Shown here one piece after another: positions 36,565 to 45,789 of a DNA stretch of 64,000 nucleotides. The translations under genes and the position numbers were made by a program. Position 1 is the first letter of the stretch. Every line of letters begins with the position of its first letter. The notes below the pieces were generated by a model. The model saw only the letters and a program-made list of their open reading frames with translations, was not told where the DNA came from and searched no databases. The DNA comes from an uncultured Flavobacterium sp. (GTDB taxonomy: Bacteria > Bacteroidota > Bacteroidia > Flavobacteriales > Flavobacteriaceae). The stretch is from contig CALJVL010000024.1 in assembly GCA_937773775.1 (NCBI GenBank), positions 79,343 through 143,342 of the forward strand. Direction: 5' to 3'.

Positions 36565-37425
36565 CTAAGTTAATATTTGTTCGGCTGTAAAAACTTCTTT
36601 TAATCGAACACCTTTCTCCGTGTGTTGCACCGTTACAATTTCATTGTGCGCATCATGTTCCAAAAACAAATAGTAATTATTATCTGCAGCGGCTTTCAAA
36701 AATTTAGTTTTTTCTGGCATTGTCAATAAGGGTCTCGTATCATAACCCATAACGTATGGCACAGGAATATGGCCGGCTGTCGCCAATAAATCAGCACAAA
36801 AAACGATGGTTTTATCTTTATATTGAATGTGTGGAATCATCTGTTTATCAGTATGACCATCTGCAAAGAAAATACCAAAACCCAACTCTGATTTTTCTAA
36901 GAAATCCTCTTCAGGTCTGTTTATGAAGTTCAGCTGTCCGCTTTCCTGCATTGGTAGAATGTTTTCGGAAAGAAAAGAGGCTTTCTCTCTTGGATTGGGT
37001 TTTGTCGCCCATTCCCAATGGCTTTCATTGCTCCAGAATTTAGCGTTTTTGAAAGCAGGCTCATATCCCGTTTTGTCGTTGTTCCATTGCACACTACCTC
37101 CACAATGGTCAAAATGCAAATGCGTCATAAAAACATCGGTAACATCGTCACGATGAAAACCGTATTTAGCTAAAGACTTATCCATGGAGTGAGATCCCCA
37201 AAGTGAATAATAACCAAAAAACTTTTCCGATTGCTTGTTGCCCATCCCCGTGTCTATCAAAGTTAATCGATTGCCATCCTCTATAAGCAAGCATCTTGCA
37301 GCAATATCAATTAAGTTATTTTCGTCTGCCGGATTAGTTCTGCTCCAGATTGTTTTGGGCACGACACCAAACATTGCGCCACCATCAAGTTTAAAATTGC
37401 CGGTTTCAATAGGATATAGTTTCAT
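36565..37425 (-). CDS. MBL-fold metallohydrolase
   Basis: The 286-aa protein has the metallo-beta-lactamase fold: the HLHFDHCGG motif for the two-zinc site, the later His in ADGHTDKQ, the Asp in VFCADLLA and a terminal His in FLEHDAHNE. The order resembles N-acyl-homoserine-lactonase-like hydrolases of Bacteroidetes, but substrate is not determinable. There is no signal peptide. It lies 73 bases upstream of the S8 peptidase gene on the same strand and 239 bases from the divergent sufA. Confidence 0.85.
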   Translation of the reverse strand: MKLYPIETGNFKLDGGAMFGVVPKTIWSRTNPADENNLIDIAARCLLIEDGNRLTLIDTGMGNKQSEKFFGYYSLWGSHSMDKSLAKYGFHRDDVTDVFMTHLHFDHCGGSVQWNNDKTGYEPAFKNAKFWSNESHWEWATKPNPREKASFLSENILPMQESGQLNFINRPEEDFLEKSELGFGIFFADGHTDKQMIPHIQYKDKTIVFCADLLATAGHIPVPYVMGYDTRPLLTMPEKTKFLKAAADNNYYLFLEHDAHNEIVTVQHTEKGVRLKEVFTAEQILT

Positions 37426-37627
37426 TTTTTTGAATTGAAAGATTAAAAAATTAGAGAGTTAAAGGATTGGGGTTTCTATAAAAAACCTGTGCTGTATCTT
37501 TTAATTTCTTTATAATAAACCGCAATTTATGAAAATTGATCTGCTTTAAAAGGAATCATATAGACTTTTTCTATTTTATCATTTGTTATAAAAAGGTTAT
37601 CTGCTATGCTAAAACATTTATATATAC

Positions 37628-37635
37628 TATCTTTG
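37628..37635 (+). promoter_or_regulatory. Flavobacterial -7 box of the suf operon
   Basis: TATCTTTG matches TAnnTTTG, 29 bases before the sufA ATG at 37665. A clear -33 TTG was not found; regulation by iron or oxidative stress is possible but not visible. Confidence 0.6.
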
Positions 37636-37664
37636 TCGTTAATTTAGACAAAATCAAAATAACA

Positions 37665-37994
37665 ATGATACAAGTTTCAGAAACTGCCAAAAAGAAAATC
37701 ATCGATTTGATGAAAGAAGATGGCTTTGATGCTGCGGTCGACTACGTTAGGGTTGGTGTAAAAAGCGGTGGATGCTCAGGTTTGTCTTATGACTTAAAGT
37801 TCGATAAAACCAAAGGAGAGGACGATAAAATATTCATAGACAACAATATAACAATTGCAGTAGAAAAAAAATCTTTTCTCTATTTAGCCGGAACCATATT
37901 AGAGTTTTCTGGTGGAATAAACGGAAAAGGATTTGTTTTCAATAATCCAAATGCAAGTAGAACCTGTGGCTGCGGCGAGAGTTTCTCTTTGTAA
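37665..37994 (+). CDS. sufA: SufA/IscA-type iron-sulfur carrier
   Basis: The 109-aa A-type carrier begins at ATG 37665 (MIQVSETAKKKIIDLM), which matches the usual length; the longer open frame upstream runs through the promoter box. The three cluster-binding cysteines are in GGCSGLSYDL and near the end in TCGCGESFSL. It accepts Fe-S clusters from the SufBCD scaffold and passes them to apoproteins in the cytoplasm. It is the first gene of the suf cluster, 19 bases before sufB. Confidence 0.93.
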   Translation: MIQVSETAKKKIIDLMKEDGFDAAVDYVRVGVKSGGCSGLSYDLKFDKTKGEDDKIFIDNNITIAVEKKSFLYLAGTILEFSGGINGKGFVFNNPNASRTCGCGESFSL

Positions 37995-38013
37995 AATAAC
38001 TAAATAAAAAAAT

Positions 38014-39463
38014 ATGTCAAAATATACCGAAGACGACTTAAAACTCGAACTCGAAACTAAGGAGTACGAGTACGGGTTTTACACCCAACTAGAATCAGAT
38101 ACTTTTCCAATTGGTTTAAACGAAGATATTGTTCGTGCTATTTCCAATAGAAAAGGAGAACCTCAATGGATGGCCGATTGGCGTATTGAGTCATTTCGTG
38201 CATGGGAACAAATGACAGAACCAGAATGGGCAAATGTGCATTATGCAAAACCTGATTTTCAAGCTATTTCCTATTATTCAGCTCCAAAAGCGGTAGATCC
38301 TAATAAAACATTAGACGATGTAGATCCGGAACTTTTAGAAATGTATAAAAAGTTAGGAATCTCTGTCGATGAGCAAAAGATGATGAATAATGTAGCTATG
38401 GACATTGTCGTTGACTCCGTTTCAGTAGCGACAACATTCAAGAAATCATTAGGTGAAAAAGGAATCATCTTTATGAGTATTTCTGATGCCATCAAAGAAC
38501 ATCCAGAATTAGTTCGTAAATATTTAGGTACAGTAATTCCACAAAAAGATAACTTCTATGCCGCTCTGAACTCGGCTGTATTCTCTGATGGTTCTTTTTG
38601 CTATATTCCAAAAGGAGTTCGTTGCCCAATGGAACTTTCGACTTACTTTAGAATAAATCAAGCAGGAACAGGACAATTCGAGAGAACATTATTAATCGCA
38701 GACGAAGGAAGTTATGTATCATACCTAGAGGGTTGTACAGCTCCAAGTCGTGACGAAAACCAACTGCACGCCGCTGTAGTTGAATTAATCGCACTAGACG
38801 ACGCCGAAATCAAGTATTCAACGGTACAAAACTGGTACCCCCGGAAACAAAGAAGGTAAAGGTGGAGTTTTCAATTTTGTGACCAAAAGAGGAATCTGCG
38901 AGAAAAACGCGAAAATCTCTTGGACACAAGTTGAAACTGGTTCTGCAGTAACATGGAAATATCCATCTGTTATTCTAAAAGGGGATAACTCAGTTGGAGA
39001 ATTTTACTCTATAGCTGTAACAACAAATTTCCAACAAGCTGATACGGGGACAAAAATGATCCACCTTGGTAAAAACACTAAATCAACTATTATTTCTAAA
39101 GGTGTTTCTGCAGGAAAATCACATAATAGTTATCGAGGTTTAGTAAGAGTAGGTGCAAATGCTGATAATGCAAGGAACTTTTCACAATGCGATTCTCTCT
39201 TAATGGGAAATAATTGCAGTGCTAATACTTTTCCATACATCGAAAGCAAAAATCCAACAGCCAAAATTGAACACGAAGCTACAACTAGCAAAATTGGAGA
39301 AGACCAAGTTTTTTATTGCAACCAACGTGGTATTCCAACTGAAAAAGCGATTGCTTTAATTGTTAATGGTTTCAGCAAAGAAGTTCTGAACAAGTTGCCA
39401 ATGGAATTCGCAGTAGAAGCACAAAAATTATTAGAAATTTCCTTAGAAGGTTCTGTAGGATAA
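38014..39463 (+). pseudogene. sufB: SufB scaffold protein, one frameshift as sequenced
   Basis: SufB is the scaffold subunit of the SufBC2D complex and is normally essential where SUF is the only Fe-S system. One extra C in the five-C run 38838-38842 ends the frame at NWYPRKQRR. Removing it restores [21 protein letters not shown], which joins the two halves into 482 aa, the normal length. The N-part ends with the motif ending YSTVQNW, and the C-part holds the KTKSTIIS-type core ([22 protein letters not shown]) and the conserved region [12 protein letters not shown]. Because the gene is needed and otherwise perfect, error in the sequence is the likeliest cause. Confidence 0.9.
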
Positions 39464-39494
39464 GCTTTTTAAGACATTATAAAACAATACATTT

Positions 39495-40247
39495 ATGTTA
39501 TCAATAAAAAATTTACACGCCTCAATCGATGGCAAAGAAATATTAAAAGGAATCAATCTTGAAGTAAAAGCAGGAGAAATTCACGCAATAATGGGACCCA
39601 ACGGTGCCGGAAAAAGCACACTTGCTTCAATTATTGCAGGAAACGAAACCTATGAAGTAACCCAAGGAGAAATCTCTTTAGAAGGAGAAGATCTACGTGA
39701 GCTAGCGCCAGAAGAAAGAGCACATAAAGGTGTTTTCTTGTCGTTTCAATATCCGGTGGAGATACCAGGAGTTTCGGTGACTAATTTCGTAAAAACCGCC
39801 ATCAACGAAACTCGTAAAGCACAAGGGCTAGAGGATATGCCCGCTAACGAAATGCTAAAAGTACTTCGTGAGAAATCAGAATTACTGGAAATTGATAGAA
39901 AGTTTCTTTCTCGTTCCCTAAACGAAGGTTTTTCTGGTGGAGAGAAAAAACGTAATGAAATATTCCAAATGGCGATGTTGGAACCAAAATTGGCCATCCT
40001 TGATGAAACCGACTCTGGACTTGATATCGATGCATTGCGTATCGTGGCTAACGGAGTTAACAAATTAAAAAGCGACAAAAACGCTATTGTAGTAATTACT
40101 CACTACCAACGTTTATTGGATTATATTGTTCCAGATTTTGTACACGTTCTTCTCAATGGAAAAATTGTGAAATCTGGAGACGCTTCTTTGGCTTTAGAGC
40201 TAGAAGAAAAAGGATACGACTGGATCAAACAAGAACAAGAAGCTTAA
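39495..40247 (+). CDS. sufC: SufC ATPase
   Basis: The 250-aa ABC-type ATPase has Walker A (GPNGAGKST), Q-loop region (SFQYPVEIPGVS), signature (GFSGGEKKRNE) and Walker B (AILDETDSGLD) with the H-loop (VITHYQR). As SufC it binds SufB and SufD and drives conformational change during Fe-S cluster assembly. It is the third gene of the cluster, 31 bases after sufB, and is intact. Confidence 0.97.
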   Translation: MLSIKNLHASIDGKEILKGINLEVKAGEIHAIMGPNGAGKSTLASIIAGNETYEVTQGEISLEGEDLRELAPEERAHKGVFLSFQYPVEIPGVSVTNFVKTAINETRKAQGLEDMPANEMLKVLREKSELLEIDRKFLSRSLNEGFSGGEKKRNEIFQMAMLEPKLAILDETDSGLDIDALRIVANGVNKLKSDKNAIVVITHYQRLLDYIVPDFVHVLLNGKIVKSGDASLALELEEKGYDWIKQEQEA

Positions 40248-40254
40248 ATTAGTT

Positions 40255-40318
40255 AACAGTTTTTAGTTAGCAGTTTTCAGAACTTATAACTTATAACTCA
40301 CAACTCACAACTAAATAA
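40255..40318. repeat. Short direct repeats in the sufC-sufD spacer
   Basis: The spacer contains TTTTTAGTTAGCAGTTTTCAG and then tandem copies of ACTTATA and CTCACAA. The TTAG/TTCAG part resembles the spacers at 8536 and 45787. It may be debris of a dispersed element. Confidence 0.35.
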
Positions 40319-40319
40319 A

Positions 40320-41636
40320 ATGGATTTAAAAGAAAAATTACTATCGTCTTTTATGGCTTTTGAAGAGCGCGTCGATGTTCACTCTGAACTTCATGACGTG
40401 AGAACTTCGGCTATAAAAAACTTTGAAGATAAAGGTTTCCCAACCAAAAAAGATGAAGCTTGGAAATACACCTCGCTAAACGCCATCTTAAAAAATGACT
40501 ATACCGTTTTTCCTAAAAAGGACACTGAAATTGAATTTAACCAAGTAAAAAAATACTTTCTACACGAGGTCGATACTTATAAATTAGTATTTGTAGACGG
40601 CGTATTTAGTTCCTACTTGTCATCGACAACTCATGAAGGAATCGATGTTTGTTTAATGTCATCGGCATTGACAAAACCAAAGTACAAAATGGTCATTGAT
40701 ACCTATTTTAACAAAATTGCCAATAAAGACGATAGTTTGACTTCGCTTAATACGGCTTTTGCTATTGAAGGTGCTTATATTAATATCCCAAAAAGTAAAG
40801 TGGCGGACAAACCTATTGAAATCATGTATTTCTCTACAGGAAACGAATCGGCACTTATGGTACAGCCTCGTAACTTGATAGTTGTTGGTGAAAACTCTCA
40901 TGTCCAAATTATAGAACGTCACCAAAGCTTGACCGAAAATCCAGTCCTAACAAATTCCGTTACCGAGATTTTCGCTCAAAAACGTGCGATTGTTGATTAT
41001 TATAAAATACAAAACGATACTCTTGAGGCCAACCTTATAGACAACACTTATGTTTCTCAGAAACAAGAAAGCCATGTTTCGGTTCACACTTTCTCTTTTG
41101 GAGGAAACATAACTAGAAACAACTTGAACTTTTACCATTTTGGCGAAAGATTGACAAGCACCCTGAACGGAATAACCATTATTGGCGAGAAACAACACGT
41201 AGATCACTTTACCCTAGTGCAGCATTCTACTCCTAATTGCGAAAGTTTCCAAGATTATAAAGGAATCTATTCCGACCGCTCAACAGGTGTTTTCAACGGA
41301 AAAATATACGTAGAGAAAGAGGCTCAAAAAACGAATGCTTTTCAAAAAAGCAACAACATTTTATTAGGTAACAAATCTACGATAAACGCTAAACCTCAAT
41401 TGGAAATTTTTGCTGATGACGTAAAATGTTCACACGGTTGCACGGTTGGACAATTAGACGAAACTGCTCTTTTCTATATGCAAGCACGTGGAATTCCTAA
41501 AAAAGAAGCTAAAGCTTTATTGATGTACGCGTTCTCGAATGTGGTTATCGACAACATCAAAATACCCGAGTTGAAACAACGAATCACCAAAATCATTGCT
41601 ACTAAATTGGGCGTGAAAATGGGTTTTGATTTGTAG
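40320..41636 (+). CDS. sufD: SufD scaffold protein
   Basis: The 438-aa protein has the SufD layout: a helical N-terminal region with KKDEAWKYTSLNAIL, a right-handed beta-helix core (GENSHVQIIERHQS, HFTLVQHSTPNCESFQDYKGI, RSTGVFNGKIYVEKEAQKTNAFQ) and the C-terminal GCTVGQLDETALFYMQARGIPKKEAKALL. SufD pairs with SufB and needs SufC to load iron. It is complete. It ends 45 bases before a strong terminator. Confidence 0.95.
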   Translation: MDLKEKLLSSFMAFEERVDVHSELHDVRTSAIKNFEDKGFPTKKDEAWKYTSLNAILKNDYTVFPKKDTEIEFNQVKKYFLHEVDTYKLVFVDGVFSSYLSSTTHEGIDVCLMSSALTKPKYKMVIDTYFNKIANKDDSLTSLNTAFAIEGAYINIPKSKVADKPIEIMYFSTGNESALMVQPRNLIVVGENSHVQIIERHQSLTENPVLTNSVTEIFAQKRAIVDYYKIQNDTLEANLIDNTYVSQKQESHVSVHTFSFGGNITRNNLNFYHFGERLTSTLNGITIIGEKQHVDHFTLVQHSTPNCESFQDYKGIYSDRSTGVFNGKIYVEKEAQKTNAFQKSNNILLGNKSTINAKPQLEIFADDVKCSHGCTVGQLDETALFYMQARGIPKKEAKALLMYAFSNVVIDNIKIPELKQRITKIIATKLGVKMGFDL

Positions 41637-41680
41637 TTTTCAACTGCAACCCCGATAACTATCGGGCTGATAAATAATAC

Positions 41681-41723
41681 GCAAAGGGCGCAGAGTTTAA
41701 ATATTAAACTTTGTGCCCTTTGC
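41681..41723. terminator. Convergent terminator after sufD
   Basis: A 20-base-pair stem with two G-U pairs (GCAAAGGGCGCAGAGTTTAA against TTAAACTTTGTGCCCTTTGC) and a three-base loop. It lies between sufD and the convergent serine hydrolase. A shorter CCCGAT/ATCGGG hairpin precedes it at 41651-41666. Confidence 0.9.
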
Positions 41724-41751
41724 AATTTTACTTTAGGTTGTATGAATAAAT

Positions 41752-43101
41752 TTATTTTTTTATTGTTGCGATTATCCCACTTAACATTCCGTTAAAGTCA
41801 AATTCAGGGTCTTCTTTGAGACCCATTCGAACAATTACTAAATCATAGGATGGAATAATAGCTACCATCTGCCCCTGAAAACCACTGCAAAAATACATCT
41901 CTCTGGGAACGTCAGGAAACCTTCCTCCCGCATTCAGCCAAAACTGTGCTCCATATTTTCCCTTAGATGTATTGGTTGGTTTTGCCGAGTATTTCACCCA
42001 CCTTTCTTCAAGAATCTCTTCTCCATTCCAGTTACCTTTGTGTAAATACAACAGACCAAATTTTGACCAATCTCTTGTAGTTGCCCACCCATAGGAAGAG
42101 CCCACATAATTCCCTGCCATATCCGTTTCTATAACCATGGAATTCATTCCAATCTTGTCAATCAAGGCCAAATACCAAAAATCTAAATATTCTTGATGCG
42201 TTTTGAATTGCTGGCGTAAAATCCCGGAAAGCAAATTAGTAGTTCCTGACGAATAATTCCAATGCATATCGGGTTTGAATGCCGCCGGTTTTTCCAATTG
42301 CGCTCTAGACATGTCTTCAGACATAAAAAGCATTTTGGTCGCGTCGCAAATCGTGCTGTAATTCTCTTCCCATTCCAGACCGGAGTTCATATGAAGCAAA
42401 TCGTTGGTCGTGATTATCTTTCGGCTGTCATTCGTCCATTCCGCTACAGGTGCGGGTTTGTAAATATCGTATTTGCCCTGTTTTTGCAAAACACCAAACA
42501 TGGCGCTGGTTATGCTTTTGGTCATCGACCAGCCTAGAATTTTACTGTCTTTATTGAAACCGCTATCATATTTTTCGGCTATAATCTTGTCTTTATAAAT
42601 CACTAACAAGGACCGTGTTCTTTTATCCTTTTTACCCCCGACATCAAAAGCATTGGCAACAACCGAATTTAATTTGGCATAATCAACGTTACTGAAAACC
42701 GTATCTTTTGGTTCTTTATTCCCGTAGGGAAAAGCCAGGATGTTACTCACCGGAGTCCTGTTCGGAACTTCATATGTTTTTGTTTCGTCAAAATCGCTAT
42801 CAATCAGGGTAACTCCCAAGCCCTTTCGATAAATCGCTTTGCGCTCCTTAAATCCATATACCGAAGCGGTAGCAAAATTCCCGTTTTCGACAATGGTATT
42901 TGTGGCCAAATCAATCATGTCGATATCGTTGTCTCCATTTTCTATCAGTTCTTGCGAGCGGTTATCCATAAAGTGACCCGAAGCAATACTTTTGGCTGAA
43001 AATCCCGAAATCAAATCGAGTTTTGGATACGTACTGAACCCTAAATAAAATAGTACGATAACTGCGATTAATCCCAAAAGTGTAAAGATTCTTTTTTTCA
43101 T
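41752..43101 (-). CDS. Serine hydrolase of the beta-lactamase (class C) family
   Basis: The 449-aa protein has an N-terminal membrane anchor or uncleaved signal (LLGLIAVIVLFYLGFSTY). The class C/DD-peptidase-type fold follows, with SMTK (Ser-x-x-Lys nucleophile motif) in LGWSMTKSITSAMFGV, the Tyr motif YSSGTTN, and a late GFQGQMV motif replacing the KTG box, as is usual for serine hydrolases. It is probably a periplasmic esterase, peptidase or peptidoglycan hydrolase, and not a drug-resistance beta-lactamase. It lies inside the suf cluster on the opposite strand and so splits sufD from sufS. Confidence 0.87.
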   Translation of the reverse strand: MKKRIFTLLGLIAVIVLFYLGFSTYPKLDLISGFSAKSIASGHFMDNRSQELIENGDNDIDMIDLATNTIVENGNFATASVYGFKERKAIYRKGLGVTLIDSDFDETKTYEVPNRTPVSNILAFPYGNKEPKDTVFSNVDYAKLNSVVANAFDVGGKKDKRTRSLLVIYKDKIIAEKYDSGFNKDSKILGWSMTKSITSAMFGVLQKQGKYDIYKPAPVAEWTNDSRKIITTNDLLHMNSGLEWEENYSTICDATKMLFMSEDMSRAQLEKPAAFKPDMHWNYSSGTTNLLSGILRQQFKTHQEYLDFWYLALIDKIGMNSMVIETDMAGNYVGSSYGWATTRDWSKFGLLYLHKGNWNGEEILEERWVKYSAKPTNTSKGKYGAQFWLNAGGRFPDVPREMYFCSGFQGQMVAIIPSYDLVIVRMGLKEDPEFDFNGMLSGIIATIKK

Positions 43102-43231
43102 AGTAGTTAATTGTAAAACAATGCAATATAAATAATTCTAAGTTACTAATCGCCTGATTCTACTTTATAAAAAAACAGAAATTCAGATCCGTAAATTGGC
43201 GGATTTATAGCTATAACAATTTAGTTTTTCT

Positions 43232-43239
43232 TACTTTTG
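43232..43239 (+). promoter_or_regulatory. Flavobacterial -7 box before sufS
   Basis: TACTTTTG matches TAnnTTTG, 26 bases before the sufS ATG. It indicates that the second suf transcript starts here, separately from sufABCD. Confidence 0.6.
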
Positions 43240-43265
43240 TAAAGAAAAAAAATATAAATAAAAAG

Positions 43266-44480
43266 ATGTTAGATATAAATAAAATTAGAGCTGATTTCCC
43301 TATTCTTTCCAGAAAAGTAAACGGAAAACCATTAGTTTATTTCGACAACGGAGCTACTTCTCAGAAGCCACAAGTGGTGATTGACGCAATTTCTAAATAT
43401 TACGAGGAAATCAATGCAAATATTCATCGTGGCGTGCATACTCTGAGCCAGTTGGCCACCGATGCCTACGAAGCTTCCCGCGGGAAAATTCAGAATCACA
43501 TTAACGCGAAGTTTGCCCATGAAGTATTATTTACTTCCGGAACAACTTTTGGAATTAATTTGGTCGCCAACGGATTTACTTCAATTTTGAAACCAGGTGA
43601 TGAAGTTTTAGTTTCCGCGATGGAACACCATAGTAATATTGTGCCTTGGCAAATGTTATGCGAGAGAACGGGTGCGAAGCTAAAAGTGATTCCCATGAAT
43701 GACAATGGTGAATTAATTATGGCCGAATACGATAAATTACTTTCCGATAAGACAAAAATTGTAACCGTCATTCATATTTCGAACGCACTTGGAACCGTCA
43801 ATCCTGTTAAATATATGATTGACAAAGCACACGCCTTTGGCGCTGCGGTTTTAATAGATGGGGCGCAAGCCGTTCCGCACCTCAAACCGGATGTTCAGGC
43901 TTTGGATTGCGATTTTTACGTTTTTTCAGGACACAAAATCTGTGGTCCAACAGGGATTGGAATTTTATACGGCAAAGAAAGTTGGCTGAATAAGCTACCC
44001 CCTTATCAAGGTGGAGGCGAAATGATCAAAGATGTGTCTTTTGAAAAAACCACTTACGCTGAATTACCCCATAAATTTGAAGCGGGAACACCCAATGTGG
44101 CAGGAGGAATCGTTCTTGGAACAGCTGTTGACTATATGAATTCTGTGGGTTTTGACAACATTCAACAACAAGAGTTGGAATTGTTAGAGTACGGCACGCA
44201 ACGATTGCTAGAAATTGAAGGTTTGAAAATCTATGGTACAGCAGCAATAAAAACTTCTGTGATTTCGTTTAATATTGAAGGGATTCATCCTTACGATATT
44301 GGCACCATTATTGACAAACTGGGAATAGCTGTAAGAACTGGACACCATTGTGCACAACCGATCATGAGTTATTTCAAGATTCCGGGAACAATAAGAGCCT
44401 CGTTTTCCTTCTATAATACTAAAGAAGAAATTGATATTATGGTGGAAGCCGTTAAGAGAGCAACAGCAATGTTATCGTAA
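43266..44480 (+). CDS. sufS: SufS cysteine desulfurase
   Basis: The 404-aa PLP enzyme has NGATSQKP near the start and HRGVHTLSQ. The PLP-binding Lys is in FSGHKICGPTGIG, and the active-site Cys is in RTGHHCAQPIM. This is the group II (SufS-type) set. It takes sulfur from cysteine and passes it to SufE and then to SufBCD. It begins the second suf transcription unit, with the lipoprotein gene 9 bases downstream and sufE after that. Confidence 0.96.
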   Translation: MLDINKIRADFPILSRKVNGKPLVYFDNGATSQKPQVVIDAISKYYEEINANIHRGVHTLSQLATDAYEASRGKIQNHINAKFAHEVLFTSGTTFGINLVANGFTSILKPGDEVLVSAMEHHSNIVPWQMLCERTGAKLKVIPMNDNGELIMAEYDKLLSDKTKIVTVIHISNALGTVNPVKYMIDKAHAFGAAVLIDGAQAVPHLKPDVQALDCDFYVFSGHKICGPTGIGILYGKESWLNKLPPYQGGGEMIKDVSFEKTTYAELPHKFEAGTPNVAGGIVLGTAVDYMNSVGFDNIQQQELELLEYGTQRLLEIEGLKIYGTAAIKTSVISFNIEGIHPYDIGTIIDKLGIAVRTGHHCAQPIMSYFKIPGTIRASFSFYNTKEEIDIMVEAVKRATAMLS

Positions 44481-44489
44481 TACCACAGC

Positions 44490-44933
44490 ATGAAACTACT
44501 ATCCTTATTGTTCCTGACCCTTTTTCTGGGGAAAGCTTGTTCAGATCCCAAAAAACAGGACATCGAAGCCGCTGTTATTGAGTATGTGGCGAACACAAGG
44601 GGATTTTATCAAAAAATCACCGTGCAAGGACAAACGGTGCAGATTTCTACAGACCGCACCGGCAAAGAGAAAACTGTTGCAACAAAAATTTCAGATGCGG
44701 ATTGGGAAGAGATGGTAAAATCTTTCAAAATGATAGATTTGGATAGTTTGATAAAATTAAAAGCCCCCACAGAAAAACGTTTTTATGACGGTGCGGCGAT
44801 TGCTAATTTAAAAATCATATATAAAGATAAAGTTTACGAAACTACTGCTTTTGATCACGGTTTTCCGCCAAAAGAAATTGAGAAATTGTTAAACAAAATA
44901 ACCTCATTTGCAAAACAAGACAATGAAAATTAA
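44490..44933 (+). CDS. Lipoprotein between sufS and sufE, unknown function
   Basis: The 147-aa protein has a short lipoprotein signal (LLSLLFLTLFLGKAC, lipidated Cys at about 17) followed by a compact alpha/beta domain (YVANTRGFYQKITVQGQTVQ, ISDADWEEMVKSFKMIDLDS, NLKIIYKDKVYETTAFDHGF, FPPKEIEKLLNKI). No cysteine other than the lipid anchor is present, so it is unlikely to carry sulfur. It starts 9 bases after sufS and overlaps the sufE start by 11 bases, so it is co-translated with Fe-S genes despite an extracytoplasmic location. Function unknown. Confidence 0.75.
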   Translation: MKLLSLLFLTLFLGKACSDPKKQDIEAAVIEYVANTRGFYQKITVQGQTVQISTDRTGKEKTVATKISDADWEEMVKSFKMIDLDSLIKLKAPTEKRFYDGAAIANLKIIYKDKVYETTAFDHGFPPKEIEKLLNKITSFAKQDNEN

Positions 44934-45342
44934 AGAAATACAAGAAGAAATCGTAGCCGAATTCTCCATGTTTGACGACTGGATGGAACGTTACGAATAC
45001 ATCATCGAATTAGGAAAGAATCTTCCTTTGATAAAAGAAGAATTCAAAACAGAAAACAACCTTATCAAAGGCTGTCAATCGAAAGTATGGCTGCAAGGCG
45101 AACAAGCCGAAGACAAAGTAGCCTTCACCGCAGATAGCGATGCGATATTAACAAAAGGGATTATTGCTATTTTGATTCGGACTTTTTCCAATCAAAGCCC
45201 TGCGGATATTCTCGACGCTAATATGGACTTTATTGACGAAATAGGTCTTAAAGAGCATTTGTCACCAACACGTGCAAACGGTTTGGTTTCAATGATTAAA
45301 AACATTAAAATGTACGCTTTGGCATTCAACTCGAAGAATTAA
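44923..45342 (+). CDS. sufE: SufE sulfur-acceptor protein
   Basis: The 139-aa protein begins at ATG 44923 (MKIKEIQEEIVAEF), the usual length for SufE. The sulfur-accepting Cys lies in LIKGCQSKVWLQGEQ, and the C-terminal helix pair (SPTRANGLVSMIKNIKMYAL) is typical. It stimulates SufS and carries persulfide to SufB. Its start codon lies inside the upstream lipoprotein gene. Confidence 0.95.
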   Translation: MKIKEIQEEIVAEFSMFDDWMERYEYIIELGKNLPLIKEEFKTENNLIKGCQSKVWLQGEQAEDKVAFTADSDAILTKGIIAILIRTFSNQSPADILDANMDFIDEIGLKEHLSPTRANGLVSMIKNIKMYALAFNSKN

Positions 45343-45459
45343 TTTCACGAGCTAATCACGAATTAGTCAGAGAAAATATTAGTTCAAGATAAAGTTTTTG
45401 AACAATAGATTTTTAAGTGCATTTCAAAACTTTAAAACAAAAAATAAACTAAACTAAAA

Positions 45460-45789
45460 ATGATGGAAGAAGCAAGTATAGATACCAATGATTTAGGGGA
45501 AGCAATCGTAAAAAAATTAAAATCAATTTACGATCCTGAAATACCGGTCGATATTTACGAATTAGGATTGATATATGACGTAATGGTCAACACGGACTAT
45601 GAGGTAAAAATCCTGATGACTTTAACCTCTCCTAACTGTCCGGTAGCGGAAAGTTTGCCTAGAGAAGTCGAAGAAAAAATAAAGTCAATCGAACACGTAA
45701 AAGATGCTGAAGTAGAAATTACTTTTGATCCGCCGTGGAGCAAAGACTTAATGAGCGAAGAAGCAAAATTAGAACTGGGAATGCTTTAG
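45460..45789 (+). CDS. SufT-like DUF59 (MIP18) protein
   Basis: The 109-aa protein carries the DUF59/MIP18 core: SIYDPEIPVDIYELGLIYDV and LTSPNCPVAESLPREVEEKI, with the conserved Cys in NCP, ending in DPPWSKDLMSEEAKLELGM. Such proteins act in Fe-S cluster maturation and are often called SufT or YitW when placed in suf clusters. An ATG pair at 45460 and 45463 allows either start. Confidence 0.9.
   Translation: MMEEASIDTNDLGEAIVKKLKSIYDPEIPVDIYELGLIYDVMVNTDYEVKILMTLTSPNCPVAESLPREVEEKIKSIEHVKDAEVEITFDPPWSKDLMSEEAKLELGML

Noticed and set aside
37536..37664. Longer SufA from 37536
   Set aside because: The extra 43 residues run through the promoter box and are not part of the A-type carrier family.
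38014..39463. sufB as two separate genes
   Set aside because: The second part starts in the middle of the SufB fold, and the join at the five-C run restores a normal SufB sequence.
40255..40318. CRISPR-like array in the sufC-sufD spacer
   Set aside because: The repeats are 7 to 9 bases and adjacent, with no spacers, and no cas gene is present.
41752..43101. Beta-lactamase resistance gene
   Set aside because: The SMTK and YSS motifs fit the serine hydrolase family in general, but a KTG box is missing, so resistance is not supported.
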